Shown here piece after piece: positions 47,025 through 56,366 of a stretch of DNA of 64,000 nucleotides (the stretch's first letter is position 1; the number at the start of each line of letters is the position of its first letter). Made by a program: the position numbers and the translations under genes. Source of the stretch: Isosphaera pallida ATCC 43644 (GTDB lineage Bacteria > Planctomycetota > Planctomycetia > Isosphaerales > Isosphaeraceae); NCBI RefSeq assembly GCF_000186345.1, contig NC_014962.1, positions 744,001 through 808,000 on the forward strand. The letters run 5' to 3'. The notes beneath the pieces were generated by a model. The model did no database searches and had not been told where the DNA came from. It saw nothing but the letters and a program-made list of their open reading frames with translations.

Positions 47025-48443
47025 ATGTTCGACCCCAACTCGGTTCAAGCGACCCCGTCCGTTCCCATCAACCGTCTGGTGGAGGAACAACTGGTTCGCT
47101 GGTACTTCCTAGCCGGTCTGGGTTACCTCACGCTGGGGATGCTCGGTGGCATCTTTTACGGCCTGCAGCTGATCCAGCTCAACCCGTTCGACGGCACCTC
47201 GGAATATCTCTCGCCGGGCCGTTGGCGGATGATCCACACCAATTTGATGGCCTACGGCTTCATCGCCAACTGCTTCCTAGGCGCACTACATTACGCTGTG
47301 CCCCGTTTGACCTTGCATCCGGTGCTTTCGACCAAGTTTTCCTACTTCATCTTCGCCGCCTGGCAAGCGGTCGTGTTGGCCACGATCGGCGGCCTTATGG
47401 TTGGCGAAGCGCAAAGCCTGGAGTGGGGCGAAACCCCGGTCTGGATCGATCCGCTCGCGCTGGTGGGTCTGGGTCTGGTGGCGGTCAACTTCATGGCTCC
47501 CATTGGCAAAGTCAAAGGGCCGATGTATGTGACACTGTGGTACTTCACCGCCGCCTATATCTGGACGGTGCTGACCTACGCGATGGGCAACTTCGTGCCC
47601 CAGTACTTCGTCAACGGCACCGCCGCAGGAGCAGTAGGGGGCCTGTTCATCCACGACCTGGTGGGGTTGTTCGTGACGCCGATCGGCTGGGGCCTGATGT
47701 ACTACATGGTGCCGATCATTTTGAAGAAGCCGATGTGGAGCCACGGGCTGTCGCTGGTGGGCTTCTGGGGTCTGGCCTTCTTCTACCCGCTGACCGGCAT
47801 CCACCACTTCCTCTACACCCCGATCCCGATGTTTCTCCAGTACGGCGCGATCGTCTCAACCGTGGCAGTGGAACTGGTGGTCACTACGGTGCTGATCAAC
47901 TTCTTCGCCACCATCTGGGGCTCAACCCGCTCACTGGTGGTCAACGTGCCGATCCGGTTCTTCTACACCGGGATGATCCTCTACTTCCTGACCTGCCTGC
48001 AATGCGCCTTCCAAACCACTCTGACCTTTCAGGCGCTGATCCACTTCACCGACTGGGTGGTGGGCCACGCGCACATGGTCATGTTCGGCGTCTTCGGCTT
48101 GTGGCTCTACGGCACGGTGATGTACATGTACCCGCGGGTGGTCCACCGCCCCTGGTTCAGCAAAACCCTCAACGAAGCCAATTATTGGCTCTCAACGGTG
48201 GGAATTGTCACCATGTCAATGGATCTGATTGTGGGCGGCTTGTTTCAAGGCCAATACCTCAACGCCTTGAAGCCTTGGGAGGATTACATCAGCATCTCGG
48301 TGCCATTCTGGGTCATCCGTATGTTCTCGGGGCTGTTGATGTTTGCCGGGTTGATCTGCTTGTGGATCAACATCCTCCTGACCAGCTTCGGTCCCAAGGT
48401 CGATCCAGTGGTGGTCGCTGCGTCCGATTCGACCTCAGCGTGA
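47025..48443 (+). CDS. ccoN: cbb3-type cytochrome c oxidase subunit I
   Basis: Catalytic subunit with heme b, heme b3 and CuB, 472 residues, about 12 membrane helices. Metal ligands are visible: His71 (MIHTNLMAYG, heme b), His210 (FIHDLVGLFVTP, CuB), His260/His261 (TGIHHFLYTPIP, CuB), and His348 and His350 (VVGHAHMVMFG, heme b3 and heme b). The segment around His210 lacks the WWYGHNAVGFF wording of proteobacterial CcoN, so this is a divergent branch. A frame of similar length on the same strand (47018-48514) is only its shadow. CcoN reduces oxygen and pumps protons. Confidence 0.95.
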   Translation: MFDPNSVQATPSVPINRLVEEQLVRWYFLAGLGYLTLGMLGGIFYGLQLIQLNPFDGTSEYLSPGRWRMIHTNLMAYGFIANCFLGALHYAVPRLTLHPVLSTKFSYFIFAAWQAVVLATIGGLMVGEAQSLEWGETPVWIDPLALVGLGLVAVNFMAPIGKVKGPMYVTLWYFTAAYIWTVLTYAMGNFVPQYFVNGTAAGAVGGLFIHDLVGLFVTPIGWGLMYYMVPIILKKPMWSHGLSLVGFWGLAFFYPLTGIHHFLYTPIPMFLQYGAIVSTVAVELVVTTVLINFFATIWGSTRSLVVNVPIRFFYTGMILYFLTCLQCAFQTTLTFQALIHFTDWVVGHAHMVMFGVFGLWLYGTVMYMYPRVVHRPWFSKTLNEANYWLSTVGIVTMSMDLIVGGLFQGQYLNALKPWEDYISISVPFWVIRMFSGLLMFAGLICLWINILLTSFGPKVDPVVVAASDSTSA

Positions 48444-48636
48444 GCGGGTGTCCCGGTCAATCGATCGACCACCGTTTTCTGGTCGGGTCGGCCGCGGGAT
48501 CGTACCGTGGCTGATCGCCCCGCCCAAAGCTAAGCCGATCTACCGCCGTCGCGTCGCTTCACGCTAAGTGGGGTAGGTCAATGGCTTGTGTTGCGAATCA
48601 TCTCCATTGACCTTTTTGATTTGAGGATTCTTGCCG

Positions 48637-49476
48637 ATGTTTGAGCATAAAAGCGGCGTTTTGCTGATCGCCGGGGTCATGTTCTTCGCGTTGGCCTTCG
48701 TCTCCAACGCCGTGGTCCCTGCCGTGATGTACGCCGACCTGCCCGAGAAGACCGCCGAGGAGTTGGTGAACCCCAACATCCGCTTCCAGTTCGAGGAACT
48801 CGCCCGCCGCTTCCCCGAACCCTTCAAAAAAGCATTCGGCGAACCGCCCCAAAGCGGCACCGACGAAGAGAAGGACGCCTGGTGGAACCAGAAAGTCGCC
48901 GACGCCCTACGCACCGGGTTGAAGGTGTACAAAGGAGAAGCCTGCTGGCATTGCCATAGCCAGTTTATCCGTCCGGTGGCCAACGAGGAGGTCCGCTGGG
49001 GCCCGGTCGCCAAGAGCGAGGAATATGCCAACGAGTTGCAGCGTCCGGTGCTGTTTGGCACCCGTCGGGTCGGTCCCGACCTGTCACGCGCTGGCGGTCG
49101 GCACTCCAACGACTGGCACACGGTCCACTTCCGCCGACCTACCGACATTGTGCCCAACTCGCCGATGCCCCAGTACCCCTGGTTCTTCGAGGACGGCGAC
49201 TCCGAGAAGCCCAACAAAAAAGGTCTCTCGATCATCACCTACATCCAGTGGCAAGGCTCCTGGCTGGAGGAATATCCCTACTACGAGGATTACAAACCCT
49301 CACCGCTGCCTGATCGCCAAGCCCTCGTCTCCGCCCCGATCGAAGGGAAAGCGGCTCCCGCCGCCGCCTCCCTTGAAACCAAGCCGGCCACGACTGAGGA
49401 TTCAGTCCCTGTTGCGCGTGGGGGTTCGTCGCTCCCGCCGCTTGGCGAGCCGGCGGTCACCGCCGAGGAGGAGTGA
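48637..49476 (+). CDS. ccoO: cbb3-type cytochrome c oxidase subunit II
   Basis: Monoheme membrane-anchored subunit, 279 residues. GAGGA nine bases before the ATG at 48637 decides the start over a TTG at 48631. One N-terminal helix (VLLIAGVMFFALAFVSNAVVPAV) anchors it. The heme site is CWHCH (Cys103, Cys106, His107) followed by SQFIRPVANEE, and the axial Met is likely in NSPMPQYPWF, both conserved in CcoO. RPVLFGTRRVGPDLSRAG, a hallmark CcoO stretch, and HFRRPTDIVPNSPMP are present. A disordered Ala/Pro tail ends the protein. It is followed by a gene 3 bases away. Confidence 0.94.
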   Translation: MFEHKSGVLLIAGVMFFALAFVSNAVVPAVMYADLPEKTAEELVNPNIRFQFEELARRFPEPFKKAFGEPPQSGTDEEKDAWWNQKVADALRTGLKVYKGEACWHCHSQFIRPVANEEVRWGPVAKSEEYANELQRPVLFGTRRVGPDLSRAGGRHSNDWHTVHFRRPTDIVPNSPMPQYPWFFEDGDSEKPNKKGLSIITYIQWQGSWLEEYPYYEDYKPSPLPDRQALVSAPIEGKAAPAAASLETKPATTEDSVPVARGGSSLPPLGEPAVTAEEE

Positions 49477-49479
49477 CCG

Positions 49480-49956
49480 ATGTCCTCGCCTCAACCCCAA
49501 CCCCGCGCCGACATGCCGCTTTCCCCGCCGCCGGCTTCTCAAGCCAAGCCGGCCAGCCGTCGCCGTCGCAAGGTCCGCCGCCAGGCGCCGCGTGCCGTGG
49601 TCGGAGTGCTGGCCGCGGGCATTTTGATTCCCTCGATGCTCGGCTTCGGCCAGAAGCTTTTTGAGTTCTACATCCTCGCCGGTGAGCCGGAAGGCACCTT
49701 CGCCCTTACGCCGCTTTCCAACTACCTGCTGACCAGCATGGGCTTCTTCTTCCTGTTCTGCTGGGCGACCCTGCGGGGGATGTTCCGCGACGTGGAACAG
49801 CCCAAACACACCATGCTAGAACAGGAGATGATGCTCGATCGGCTTGAAGGAACCATCCCGCCCATTCATCACGGCGAACCGCCCGCCTCGATCCTTGCTC
49901 CCATGGAGTCGCCTCGCTCCCAACCCCTCCCGACCGAAAAGGCGTTCACCTCATGA
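49480..49956 (+). CDS. small two-helix membrane protein of the cbb3 operon
   Basis: 158 residues. AGGAGG eight bases before the ATG gives a strong ribosome binding site inside the end of ccoO. The N-terminal Arg/Pro-rich segment (about 1-40, RRRRKVRRQAP) is followed by two hydrophobic segments (AVVGVLAAGILIPSML and YLLTSMGFFFLFCWATLRGM), then a soluble tail. CcoQ-like genes in other bacteria are much smaller, so identity is uncertain. No cofactor motif is present. The end overlaps the next start (ATGA). It may be an oxidase stability or assembly protein. Confidence 0.65.
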   Translation: MSSPQPQPRADMPLSPPPASQAKPASRRRRKVRRQAPRAVVGVLAAGILIPSMLGFGQKLFEFYILAGEPEGTFALTPLSNYLLTSMGFFFLFCWATLRGMFRDVEQPKHTMLEQEMMLDRLEGTIPPIHHGEPPASILAPMESPRSQPLPTEKAFTS

Positions 49957-50162
49957 ATCCCCAGAAAACGACCATCGCTGACTCCGAGACCGAACTCGTG
50001 GTCCAACCGCCCGAGAAGGAAAGTCGGTTTCTCAACTACACCAGCAACGCCATCCCTTGGTACATCCATCTGATCTGGGTGGCCTACTGGGTCTTCGTGC
50101 TGGCCTACGTCATCACCTGGATGGTGCCAGCGATGCAGAAGGAGATGGTGAGCCCGCCATGA
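49953..50162 (+). CDS. single-helix membrane stub, CcoP N-terminus-like
   Basis: 69 residues with one membrane helix (AIPWYIHLIWVAYWVFVLAYVITW) after a polar N-terminus. The pattern of a Pro and aromatic residues before the helix resembles the membrane anchor of CcoP (DN.LPRWW..LF), but the heme c domains that follow in CcoP are absent; the protein ends KEMVSPP. It could be a CcoP remnant or the membrane half of a split CcoP, with heme groups supplied by the diheme lipoprotein (44640-45800). CcoQ is another possibility. It overlaps both neighbours by 4 bases. Confidence 0.6.
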   Translation: MNPQKTTIADSETELVVQPPEKESRFLNYTSNAIPWYIHLIWVAYWVFVLAYVITWMVPAMQKEMVSPP

Positions 50163-52669
50163 TTTCCGACCCCGCGCCGCTCCGTTCTGCGGTGGCCCTC
50201 CTTCAGCCGGGCGCGCCTTTGGCGTGTCGATCGGACCGCGCGGGTGAGTCACCTCCGCAAGCCGTCGAGATCGCCGAAACGACCACCGCCGGGAGCGGAT
50301 TCGACGACCAAGGCCGAGAGGACGGGGTCGCGTGTTGCGACCATTGCGGCCTGCCCCTGGTTCCCCGCCGTTCGTGGTGGAGGATCGGGGAGGCCGCTCC
50401 CGCCCAACCCTCCGCGACTCCCTCAGTTGAGGATCTAGGGACACCCACGTTGGTCGGCCTCAACCGCGATCTCGGCCACGGCGACGCCGAGGAGGAGGAA
50501 TTCGACGCGCGTTCGGCCCGCTATTGCTGTCAAGGGTGCCGATTCGCCGCCGCCGTGACCCAAGCGCGGGGGGAACAAGGGGTCAATCGCTTCCTCTTAA
50601 TCCGTCTGGGACTCTCCGGCTTCTTTGCGATGAACGTCATGGCCTTCACCATGGCGCTCTGGTCGTTCGACCTGTACAGCGACGATCTGCGAAACCTGAC
50701 CGAATCCACTCACCTTTTGGTGAGTTTGTTTCGCTACCTGACGTTGCTCTTTGCCCTCCCCGTGTTTGTTCTATTGGCTCCGCCGCTGGTCGAACACGCT
50801 TGGGAAGAACTGATCGAAGGGCGTCCCTCCACCGATTTGCTGTTGGCCTCCGGAGTGTTGGCCTCGTTCGGGGTCTCAGTCTGGGCGGTGTACCGCGACC
50901 AAGGACCGATTTATTTCGAGGTCGGTTGCGTCGTGTTGGTCTTCACCGCGCTGGGACGTTGGTTCGAAACCAATGGACGTCTCAAAGCCTCCAACGCGCT
51001 GGATTCGCTTCGCAAGCTGCTTCCGCCCGTGGCGCGCAAACTTACCGAGGACGGTGGGTTTCTCGAGGTACCCACCGCGAGTCTCCGACCCGGCGATCAG
51101 ATCAACGTTCGCGCGGGCGAGCGTTTTCCCGCCGATGGGATCGTGCTGCGAGGGATCGCTCAGGTCGATCAACAGATTCTCACTGGCGAAAGCCGCCCAA
51201 TCACCCTGGAGCCTCGCGCGACCGCACTGGGCGGCACGCTCAACCTGGACGGCGACCTCGTCGTGGAATTGACCAGTCCACCGGGCGGCGGAGCCTTCGG
51301 CAAACTGGTCGAGGCGGTGCGGGCCGCCGGTTTGGAACGGGGCCGCTACCAACGTCTGGCCGATCGCGCCTCGGCGATCTTCGTTCCCCTGGTGGCGTTG
51401 CTGTCGATCGCCGCCGGCGTGGTTCACGGTGTTCGTTCCGACCCCGAGACCGGCCTGATGGTTGGGCTTTCTGTCGTGCTGATCTCCTGCCCATGCGCCC
51501 TAGGCGTGGCGGTGCCGATGGCGGTCTGGTCGGCCCTGGGAGTCGCCGCCCGCAACGGTGTGGTCTTTCGCAACGGCGAGGCGATCGAACGTCTAGCCGA
51601 GATTCGCGCGGTGCGGTTCGACAAAACCGGCACCCTCACCACCGGCACGCCCGAGGTGGAAACCGTGGTGGTGGAAAACGAGAAGGCCGATCCCGCGGCC
51701 TCGCTCGCTGTGGTCGCCGCAGTGACTCGTCGTCTGGCCGACTCCTCCACCCACGCGATGGCCCGGGCTCTGATGGATCACGCCGAACTCGCCCAAGCCG
51801 CCGCGTTGCTGGCTCCCCCACGCTTTGCGCCTGGAGGCGAGCCGCGCAACGAGGCGGGTCGAGGGGTTCAGGCGTCGTTGATGTGGAATCCATCGCCGAC
51901 CAATTCGTTGGCGTCTCCCACCACGGTCATGCTGGGCAGTGGGCGTTGGTTTGACGAACGCGATTGGTCCTTCCCGCCCGCCCTGGATCGCGCCCGCCGC
52001 GAGGCCGAAGCGCGGGGACGTTCGGTCTCGGTGGTGGGTTGGGATGGACGGGCGCGTGGGGTCTTCGTGTTCCGCGAACGCTTGCGGCCCGAGACGGTCG
52101 GAGCGCTCGCCGAATGCCAAGTGCTCGGACTGGATGTTGCGGTGCTGACCGGCGACCACCCCGCACGGGGTCGCGCCTTGGCCGAGGAACTCGGAGTCAA
52201 GGTCAAGGCCGGTCTGTCGCCCGACCAAAAACGCGAAGCGCTCCGCGACGCGGAGGCGACCATCGGCCCGGCCGCGATGGTGGGCGACGGAGTCAACGAC
52301 GCGCCAGCGCTGGCGGCCTCCTCGTGCGGGGTGGCAATGGGTTGCGGCGCCGATGTGGCCCGCGACTCGGCCCAGGTTTGTCTGGTGGGGGACGACCTGG
52401 GCCGGGTTCCCTGGAGCCTCCGCTTGGCCCGCGCCACGGTGGCCACCGCCCGACTCAACCTCGCCTGGGCGTTCGCATACAACTTCATTGGTGTGGGCGT
52501 GGCGATGGGAGGGCTGCTCAACCCAGCCTTCGCCGCCGTGCTGATGGTCGGCAGCAGTTTGTTCGTGATCTCCAACTCGCTGAGGCTCGCCTCATGGCGC
52601 GCTCCAGGGGAATCGTCGGGTTCGACCCCGACCGAATCGTTCGTCGCGCCCAACTTCGCGCTCGGCTAA
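50159..52669 (+). CDS. ccoI: copper-translocating P-type ATPase CcoI/FixI type
   Basis: 836 residues from the ATG at 50159 (overlapping the stub stop). It supplies copper for the oxidase. The N-terminus has two cysteine clusters, CCDHCG (59-64) and YCCQGC (122-127), as in CcoI, separated by about 60 residues. The usual HMA copper-binding domain with GMxCxxC is not seen before the membrane helices. Transport motifs are SCPCALG (443-449), TGES (342-345) and phosphorylated Asp488 in DKTGTLT. The conserved SEHPLA-type motif reads STHAMARAL (530-538), with Ala533 in place of Pro. GVNDAPAL is intact. Assignment as CcoI rests on the cysteine pattern plus position after the oxidase genes. Confidence 0.93.
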   Translation: MISDPAPLRSAVALLQPGAPLACRSDRAGESPPQAVEIAETTTAGSGFDDQGREDGVACCDHCGLPLVPRRSWWRIGEAAPAQPSATPSVEDLGTPTLVGLNRDLGHGDAEEEEFDARSARYCCQGCRFAAAVTQARGEQGVNRFLLIRLGLSGFFAMNVMAFTMALWSFDLYSDDLRNLTESTHLLVSLFRYLTLLFALPVFVLLAPPLVEHAWEELIEGRPSTDLLLASGVLASFGVSVWAVYRDQGPIYFEVGCVVLVFTALGRWFETNGRLKASNALDSLRKLLPPVARKLTEDGGFLEVPTASLRPGDQINVRAGERFPADGIVLRGIAQVDQQILTGESRPITLEPRATALGGTLNLDGDLVVELTSPPGGGAFGKLVEAVRAAGLERGRYQRLADRASAIFVPLVALLSIAAGVVHGVRSDPETGLMVGLSVVLISCPCALGVAVPMAVWSALGVAARNGVVFRNGEAIERLAEIRAVRFDKTGTLTTGTPEVETVVVENEKADPAASLAVVAAVTRRLADSSTHAMARALMDHAELAQAAALLAPPRFAPGGEPRNEAGRGVQASLMWNPSPTNSLASPTTVMLGSGRWFDERDWSFPPALDRARREAEARGRSVSVVGWDGRARGVFVFRERLRPETVGALAECQVLGLDVAVLTGDHPARGRALAEELGVKVKAGLSPDQKREALRDAEATIGPAAMVGDGVNDAPALAASSCGVAMGCGADVARDSAQVCLVGDDLGRVPWSLRLARATVATARLNLAWAFAYNFIGVGVAMGGLLNPAFAAVLMVGSSLFVISNSLRLASWRAPGESSGSTPTESFVAPNFALG

Positions 52670-52691
52670 CCGGCCTAAGTCAACGACACCA

Positions 52692-52720
52692 TTGCAGATC
52701 ATAAAATATAAGATTACACT
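52692..52720 (+). promoter_or_regulatory. candidate promoter before the TauE/SafE-like gene
   Basis: AT-rich patch after the ccoI stop: -35-like TTGCAG (52692-52697, 3 of 6), 17-base spacer, -10-like TACACT (52715-52720, 4 of 6). Both boxes are imperfect, so this is a suggestion only. It stands out because surrounding DNA is GC-rich. Confidence 0.3.
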
Positions 52721-52760
52721 TTGACACGCAAACCTGTTGATTTAGAGAGGTTGGTTTGCC

Positions 52761-53504
52761 ATGACAGCCGAGGCCGCCGCGCTGGACTACGGCCTGATCG
52801 TCTTAGGAGGGTTGCTGGGTTCGGCCCACTGTTTGGGCATGTGCGGCGGGTTCGCTTTGGCGGTTGGCGTCCCGGCGCGGTCGCCGTGGTCCAACCTGGG
52901 ACGGCAATTGGCGTTTGCTCTAGGGCGAGTGTTCACTTATGGGGTTTTAGGAGGTTTGGCGGCCTTCGGCGGGCTGAGGTTGTCGGCGGCGTTGGGAGGC
53001 TGGGTGAATGTCTCAGCGATCATTTCGATCGCGGCAGGCTTGACGCTAATTGGGTTGGGGTTGCGTTCGGCGGGGGTCTGGCCGAGCGTCGGCGGCTTTG
53101 GGCGGAGGGGTTCCACCGGGGCCGCGGGGGCGTTGACCACTGAGGCGGCCTGTCTAACCGCGCCGATTTTGGCCAACTTCCTCAAGGGAGGGGGGTTGGG
53201 GACAGTGCTGGTCGCGGGAACGCTGCATGGGTTGTTGCCTTGTGGGCTGGTTTATGGATTCCTCGGGCTGGCGGCCGGGACCGCCGACCCGCTTCGGGGT
53301 CCGCTGGTGATGCTCTGCTTTGGGTTCGGCACGATGCCGATGATGGCGGCAATCGGTCTGGGAGGGGGGCTGCTCAGCCCCAGCACGCGAGTGGCGGTTT
53401 GGCGGACCGCGGCCTGGGCAGTCTTTGCCTGTGGCGTCCTAGCGCTGACGCGGGGGGTCGTGTTTCTCACCAGCGATGAAGCCTGTCCGGTGTGTGTGAT
53501 GTGA
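52761..53504 (+). CDS. TauE/SafE-like (UreH/DsbD-type) membrane protein
   Basis: 247 residues with about six hydrophobic segments. The motif GSAHCLGMCGGF (20-31), and a later LHGLLPCGLVYG, are the two Cys-containing signatures of the cytochrome-c-biogenesis transmembrane region (UreH_2/SafE class). Family members near ccoGHIS genes have been linked to copper handling or cytochrome c maturation, so a role in oxidase maturation is likely. The C-terminus ends in the paired cysteines CPVCVM. It is transcribed from its own or the operon's promoter; 91 bases separate it from ccoI. Transport of sulfite itself is not implied. Confidence 0.85.
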   Translation: MTAEAAALDYGLIVLGGLLGSAHCLGMCGGFALAVGVPARSPWSNLGRQLAFALGRVFTYGVLGGLAAFGGLRLSAALGGWVNVSAIISIAAGLTLIGLGLRSAGVWPSVGGFGRRGSTGAAGALTTEAACLTAPILANFLKGGGLGTVLVAGTLHGLLPCGLVYGFLGLAAGTADPLRGPLVMLCFGFGTMPMMAAIGLGGGLLSPSTRVAVWRTAAWAVFACGVLALTRGVVFLTSDEACPVCVM

Positions 53505-53685
53505 GGGACGGCCTGCTCGTCATGCGGGACCGGCCGAATCCCGTCAGGGTCGTACCTCTCGTCGTTGTCGGCGGATCGGCTAAACTGGGGTCGTGGCGGT
53601 ATGGCGCGCGGCCCGAGGTGATCGTGTTCGACCCGCCACGGCTTGCCGGTTCCCCGTCTCGCTTCCTCTACAACCGGGGTTCGTC

Positions 53686-56259
53686 GTGTCCGCATGGTTG
53701 ATTCGCCTCCGGTTCGTCACCTTCCCGTTGGTCCTGCTCGTCACCGCATTGTTGGGTTGGTTGGGTGGAACTGCGACGTATGAACAGTCGATCTCCTCGC
53801 TCTTTGCGCCCAATGACCCTGACATTGTGGCCTACGAGGCGGCGGGGCGTTCGTTCGGGTCGGACAACTTCGCGTTCGTCGCCTACGACGATCCCATGCT
53901 CCTGACGCCTGAAGGAATGGCACGGGTGGCCGAACTCGCCCAGGCAGTCGGTCCCGATTCGATCGCGGGGATTCAGTCGGTCCAGTCGCTCGACGCGATG
54001 CCCCAGCTTTGGCGGATCGACGATTTGCTGATCCAGCTGGCAAGCGCCAATCCATTGGCTCGTCCGCTACTGACTCAGGCGTTGCGGCTAGGGGTCTCCG
54101 CCGGTGGCCAGGCCGGCGCGCGTTCGCTGTCGATCCAAGCGGCGGTGGCGGCGGCCCGAACCCAGGAAGCCCGCGACGAGCTGCGCACCCGCCTGGTGAC
54201 CAATCCGCTCTTCCGGGGCACGGTCATTTCCGACGACGGACGCTCGACGGCGGTGGTGGTGCGGTTGCGTCCCACCACCGAGTTCGACATGAAGGCCACC
54301 GTGAGGCAACTCCGCGAGGCCGCCGACAGCTTTGCGGCCCGTCACAACCTGGGGCGGATCGCCGTGGTGGGACCCCCCGTCCTGCTGGCCGACGCCTACA
54401 CGGCAATCGAAACCGACGGCCGCAAACTGGCCAAGCTCGGCATGGTGTTGTTGGCCGGGGTCATGCTGGTTTCGGTGCGGAGCCTGTGGTGGATCGTGGT
54501 GCCTCTGACGGTGGGGTGGGGCGTCTGGTGGGGCGTCGAAGCATTCCTCGCCTGGAGGGGAATGAAGCTGTCGCTCTCGGGCGGTCCCCTCATGGCGCAA
54601 GTGATCGTCTTGACGATGCCGGCCGCCTCCCACCTGGCGATTTTGCATCGCCTGGCGATGCAAAGAGGCGACCAGGCCCGCCCTTGCGCGCAACGCGTGT
54701 TGGACGTGGTCGGTTGGCCTATTTTCTGGTGCGCAATCTCCACCGCGTTGGGTTATGGCGTTTTGTTGACCAGCGCGCTGGTGCCGGTGCGTCAGTTCGG
54801 CGGCGTGTTGATGGTCTGCGCCTTGACGACGGCCTTCTTGGTGACGGTCTGCGCTCCATTTGCCATGCTAGCGCCGCGCGGTTTGAGGTTGCAGCTGCCC
54901 GAGTCTCCTACACGTCGATTGAGCCGACCTGCCTGGGCAAGCATCCTGTTGACCGAATCGCTCAACGGTCTAGTCAAGACCGCCGCCCGCCGTCCCGCTG
55001 TGGTACTGAGCGTGCTGATTGTGGGATGTGGACCAGTTTTGGTCGGAATCTCTCGAATGCAATATGAGTATAACTATATCAATTCGTTTCAACCACATGC
55101 GCGGGTGGTGACCGACTACGGCTTCGTGGAGGGACGGTTAGGTGGGATCGGACTTTATCAGCTTGTCGTGCCGTTAGAGGAAGGGATCACCTCGGAGAAC
55201 ATTGCGCGGTTGAGCCGCCTGGACGAGCAGCTCGCCAATCTGGAGTTAGATGGTCTGGCGATGACCACCCAGGTTGTTTCGTTGGCCACCGCGCTCGATC
55301 CCGATGGACGCCTCGGCGCGCTCAAACCCGACCAGACTGCCGCGGCGCTGGATTTCAAGACCGAATTGATTCTGGCTTCCCCCCAAGCCGAACTCTTAGC
55401 CAGCTTCTGGAACCCCGAAACCCGCGCTGCGCGGATCATGGTCCGCCTGATCGAATCCCAGCAGGCCGAACGTAAGGAATGGGCCTTCAACCGCGCCCGT
55501 CAGCTGGCGTACGAGGAGTTTGGTCCCTCCTGCCAACTTACCGGCATGTCCTATTTGTTGACCCGCACGGTGCGATCGGTCACATCAACCCAGTGGACCA
55601 CGCTGGCCTGTTCGGGTTTGGGGGTGCTGTTGATGCTGGCCGTCGCGCTTCGGAGCGGGTCGCTAGCGTTGCTGGGGGCGTTGCCCACGGTGCTGTCGGT
55701 CGGGTTGACGATTGGGGCGATGGGCTGGTTGGGGATCAAGGTTGACATCGCCACGGCGCTAGTGGCCAGCGTGGCTCTTGGCATGGCGGTGGATCAAACC
55801 TTTCATAGTTTGATTCAATATCGCCGCCAGCGTCAACGACATGGGTTCACCCGTGCCTTGGTGGCCGGATTCCGTTTGAGTGGGCCTGGGATTACGCTGT
55901 CCAGCGTGGCGGTGTCCGCGGGATTCCTGGCGTTGTGGTTCAGCGAGTTCGTGCCTTTCTCCAACTTCGGTTTTCTCATCTCCGTGGCGATCGTGGGTGG
56001 TCTGGTGGGCAACCTCGTGGTTTTGCCGGCCTTCCTGGCAGCCACCTTAGGTCGGCGCGTCCGGCTGGCGCGGCAACGCCTAGGCCGACTTGACGACCGC
56101 GATCTCGATGTGGCTCCTCACGCGGCCGAAGCGGTGTTGACTCTTTCCAACGCCGATGGGTTCGCCCGTTTGGAGGGAATCCGCCGCGCTTCGCACCATC
56201 ACTCTCATCACGCCCGCCCTGCCGAGTCTCCCCCGGTCGAATCCCGCGAGACGTCGTGA
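53686..56259 (+). CDS. RND/MMPL-family exporter
   Basis: 857 residues from a GTG at 53686; the frame is open to a GTG at 53593, but RND proteins start close to the first helix (RLRFVTFPLVLLVTALLGW), so the shorter form is preferred. Two repeated halves each have a membrane helix, a large periplasmic loop and a cluster of five helices: first LGMVLLAGVMLVSVRSLWWIVVPLTVGW and onward, then ACSGLGVLLMLAVALRSGSLALLGALPTVL and onward. Loops contain SSLFAPNDPDIVAYEA and YNYINSFQPHARVVTDYGF, the MMPL-like substrate loops. The C-terminus is a His-rich tail. Related proteins export lipids or hydrophobic compounds, such as hopanoid exporters; the substrate here is unknown. Confidence 0.85.
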   Translation: MSAWLIRLRFVTFPLVLLVTALLGWLGGTATYEQSISSLFAPNDPDIVAYEAAGRSFGSDNFAFVAYDDPMLLTPEGMARVAELAQAVGPDSIAGIQSVQSLDAMPQLWRIDDLLIQLASANPLARPLLTQALRLGVSAGGQAGARSLSIQAAVAAARTQEARDELRTRLVTNPLFRGTVISDDGRSTAVVVRLRPTTEFDMKATVRQLREAADSFAARHNLGRIAVVGPPVLLADAYTAIETDGRKLAKLGMVLLAGVMLVSVRSLWWIVVPLTVGWGVWWGVEAFLAWRGMKLSLSGGPLMAQVIVLTMPAASHLAILHRLAMQRGDQARPCAQRVLDVVGWPIFWCAISTALGYGVLLTSALVPVRQFGGVLMVCALTTAFLVTVCAPFAMLAPRGLRLQLPESPTRRLSRPAWASILLTESLNGLVKTAARRPAVVLSVLIVGCGPVLVGISRMQYEYNYINSFQPHARVVTDYGFVEGRLGGIGLYQLVVPLEEGITSENIARLSRLDEQLANLELDGLAMTTQVVSLATALDPDGRLGALKPDQTAAALDFKTELILASPQAELLASFWNPETRAARIMVRLIESQQAERKEWAFNRARQLAYEEFGPSCQLTGMSYLLTRTVRSVTSTQWTTLACSGLGVLLMLAVALRSGSLALLGALPTVLSVGLTIGAMGWLGIKVDIATALVASVALGMAVDQTFHSLIQYRRQRQRHGFTRALVAGFRLSGPGITLSSVAVSAGFLALWFSEFVPFSNFGFLISVAIVGGLVGNLVVLPAFLAATLGRRVRLARQRLGRLDDRDLDVAPHAAEAVLTLSNADGFARLEGIRRASHHHSHHARPAESPPVESRETS

Positions 56260-56278
56260 GCGACTCCATCGGGACAGT

Positions 56279-56331
56279 GGGGTGTGGGGTGTGGGGAGTG
56301 GGGTGTGGGGAGTGGGGTGTGGGGAGTGGGG
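56279..56331 (+). repeat. G-rich heptad array, eight GGGG tracts
   Basis: GGGG tracts begin at 56279, 56286, 56293, 56300, 56307, 56314, 56321 and 56328, exactly every 7 bases with TGT or AGT between, starting 20 bases after the exporter stop. Eight four-G tracts with three-base loops form a textbook G-quadruplex motif on the plus (sense) strand. A degenerate continuation (GGAAGGT/GGAAAGT units) runs to about 56395. Confidence 0.95.
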
Positions 56332-56366
56332 TGTTCGGTGTGGAAGGTGGAAAGTGAACTCTTCAT

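Noticed and set aside
47018-48514. 498-residue open frame overlapping ccoN
   Set aside because: Same strand, other frame; Arg/Gly/Leu-rich without family features, while ccoN has all metal ligands.
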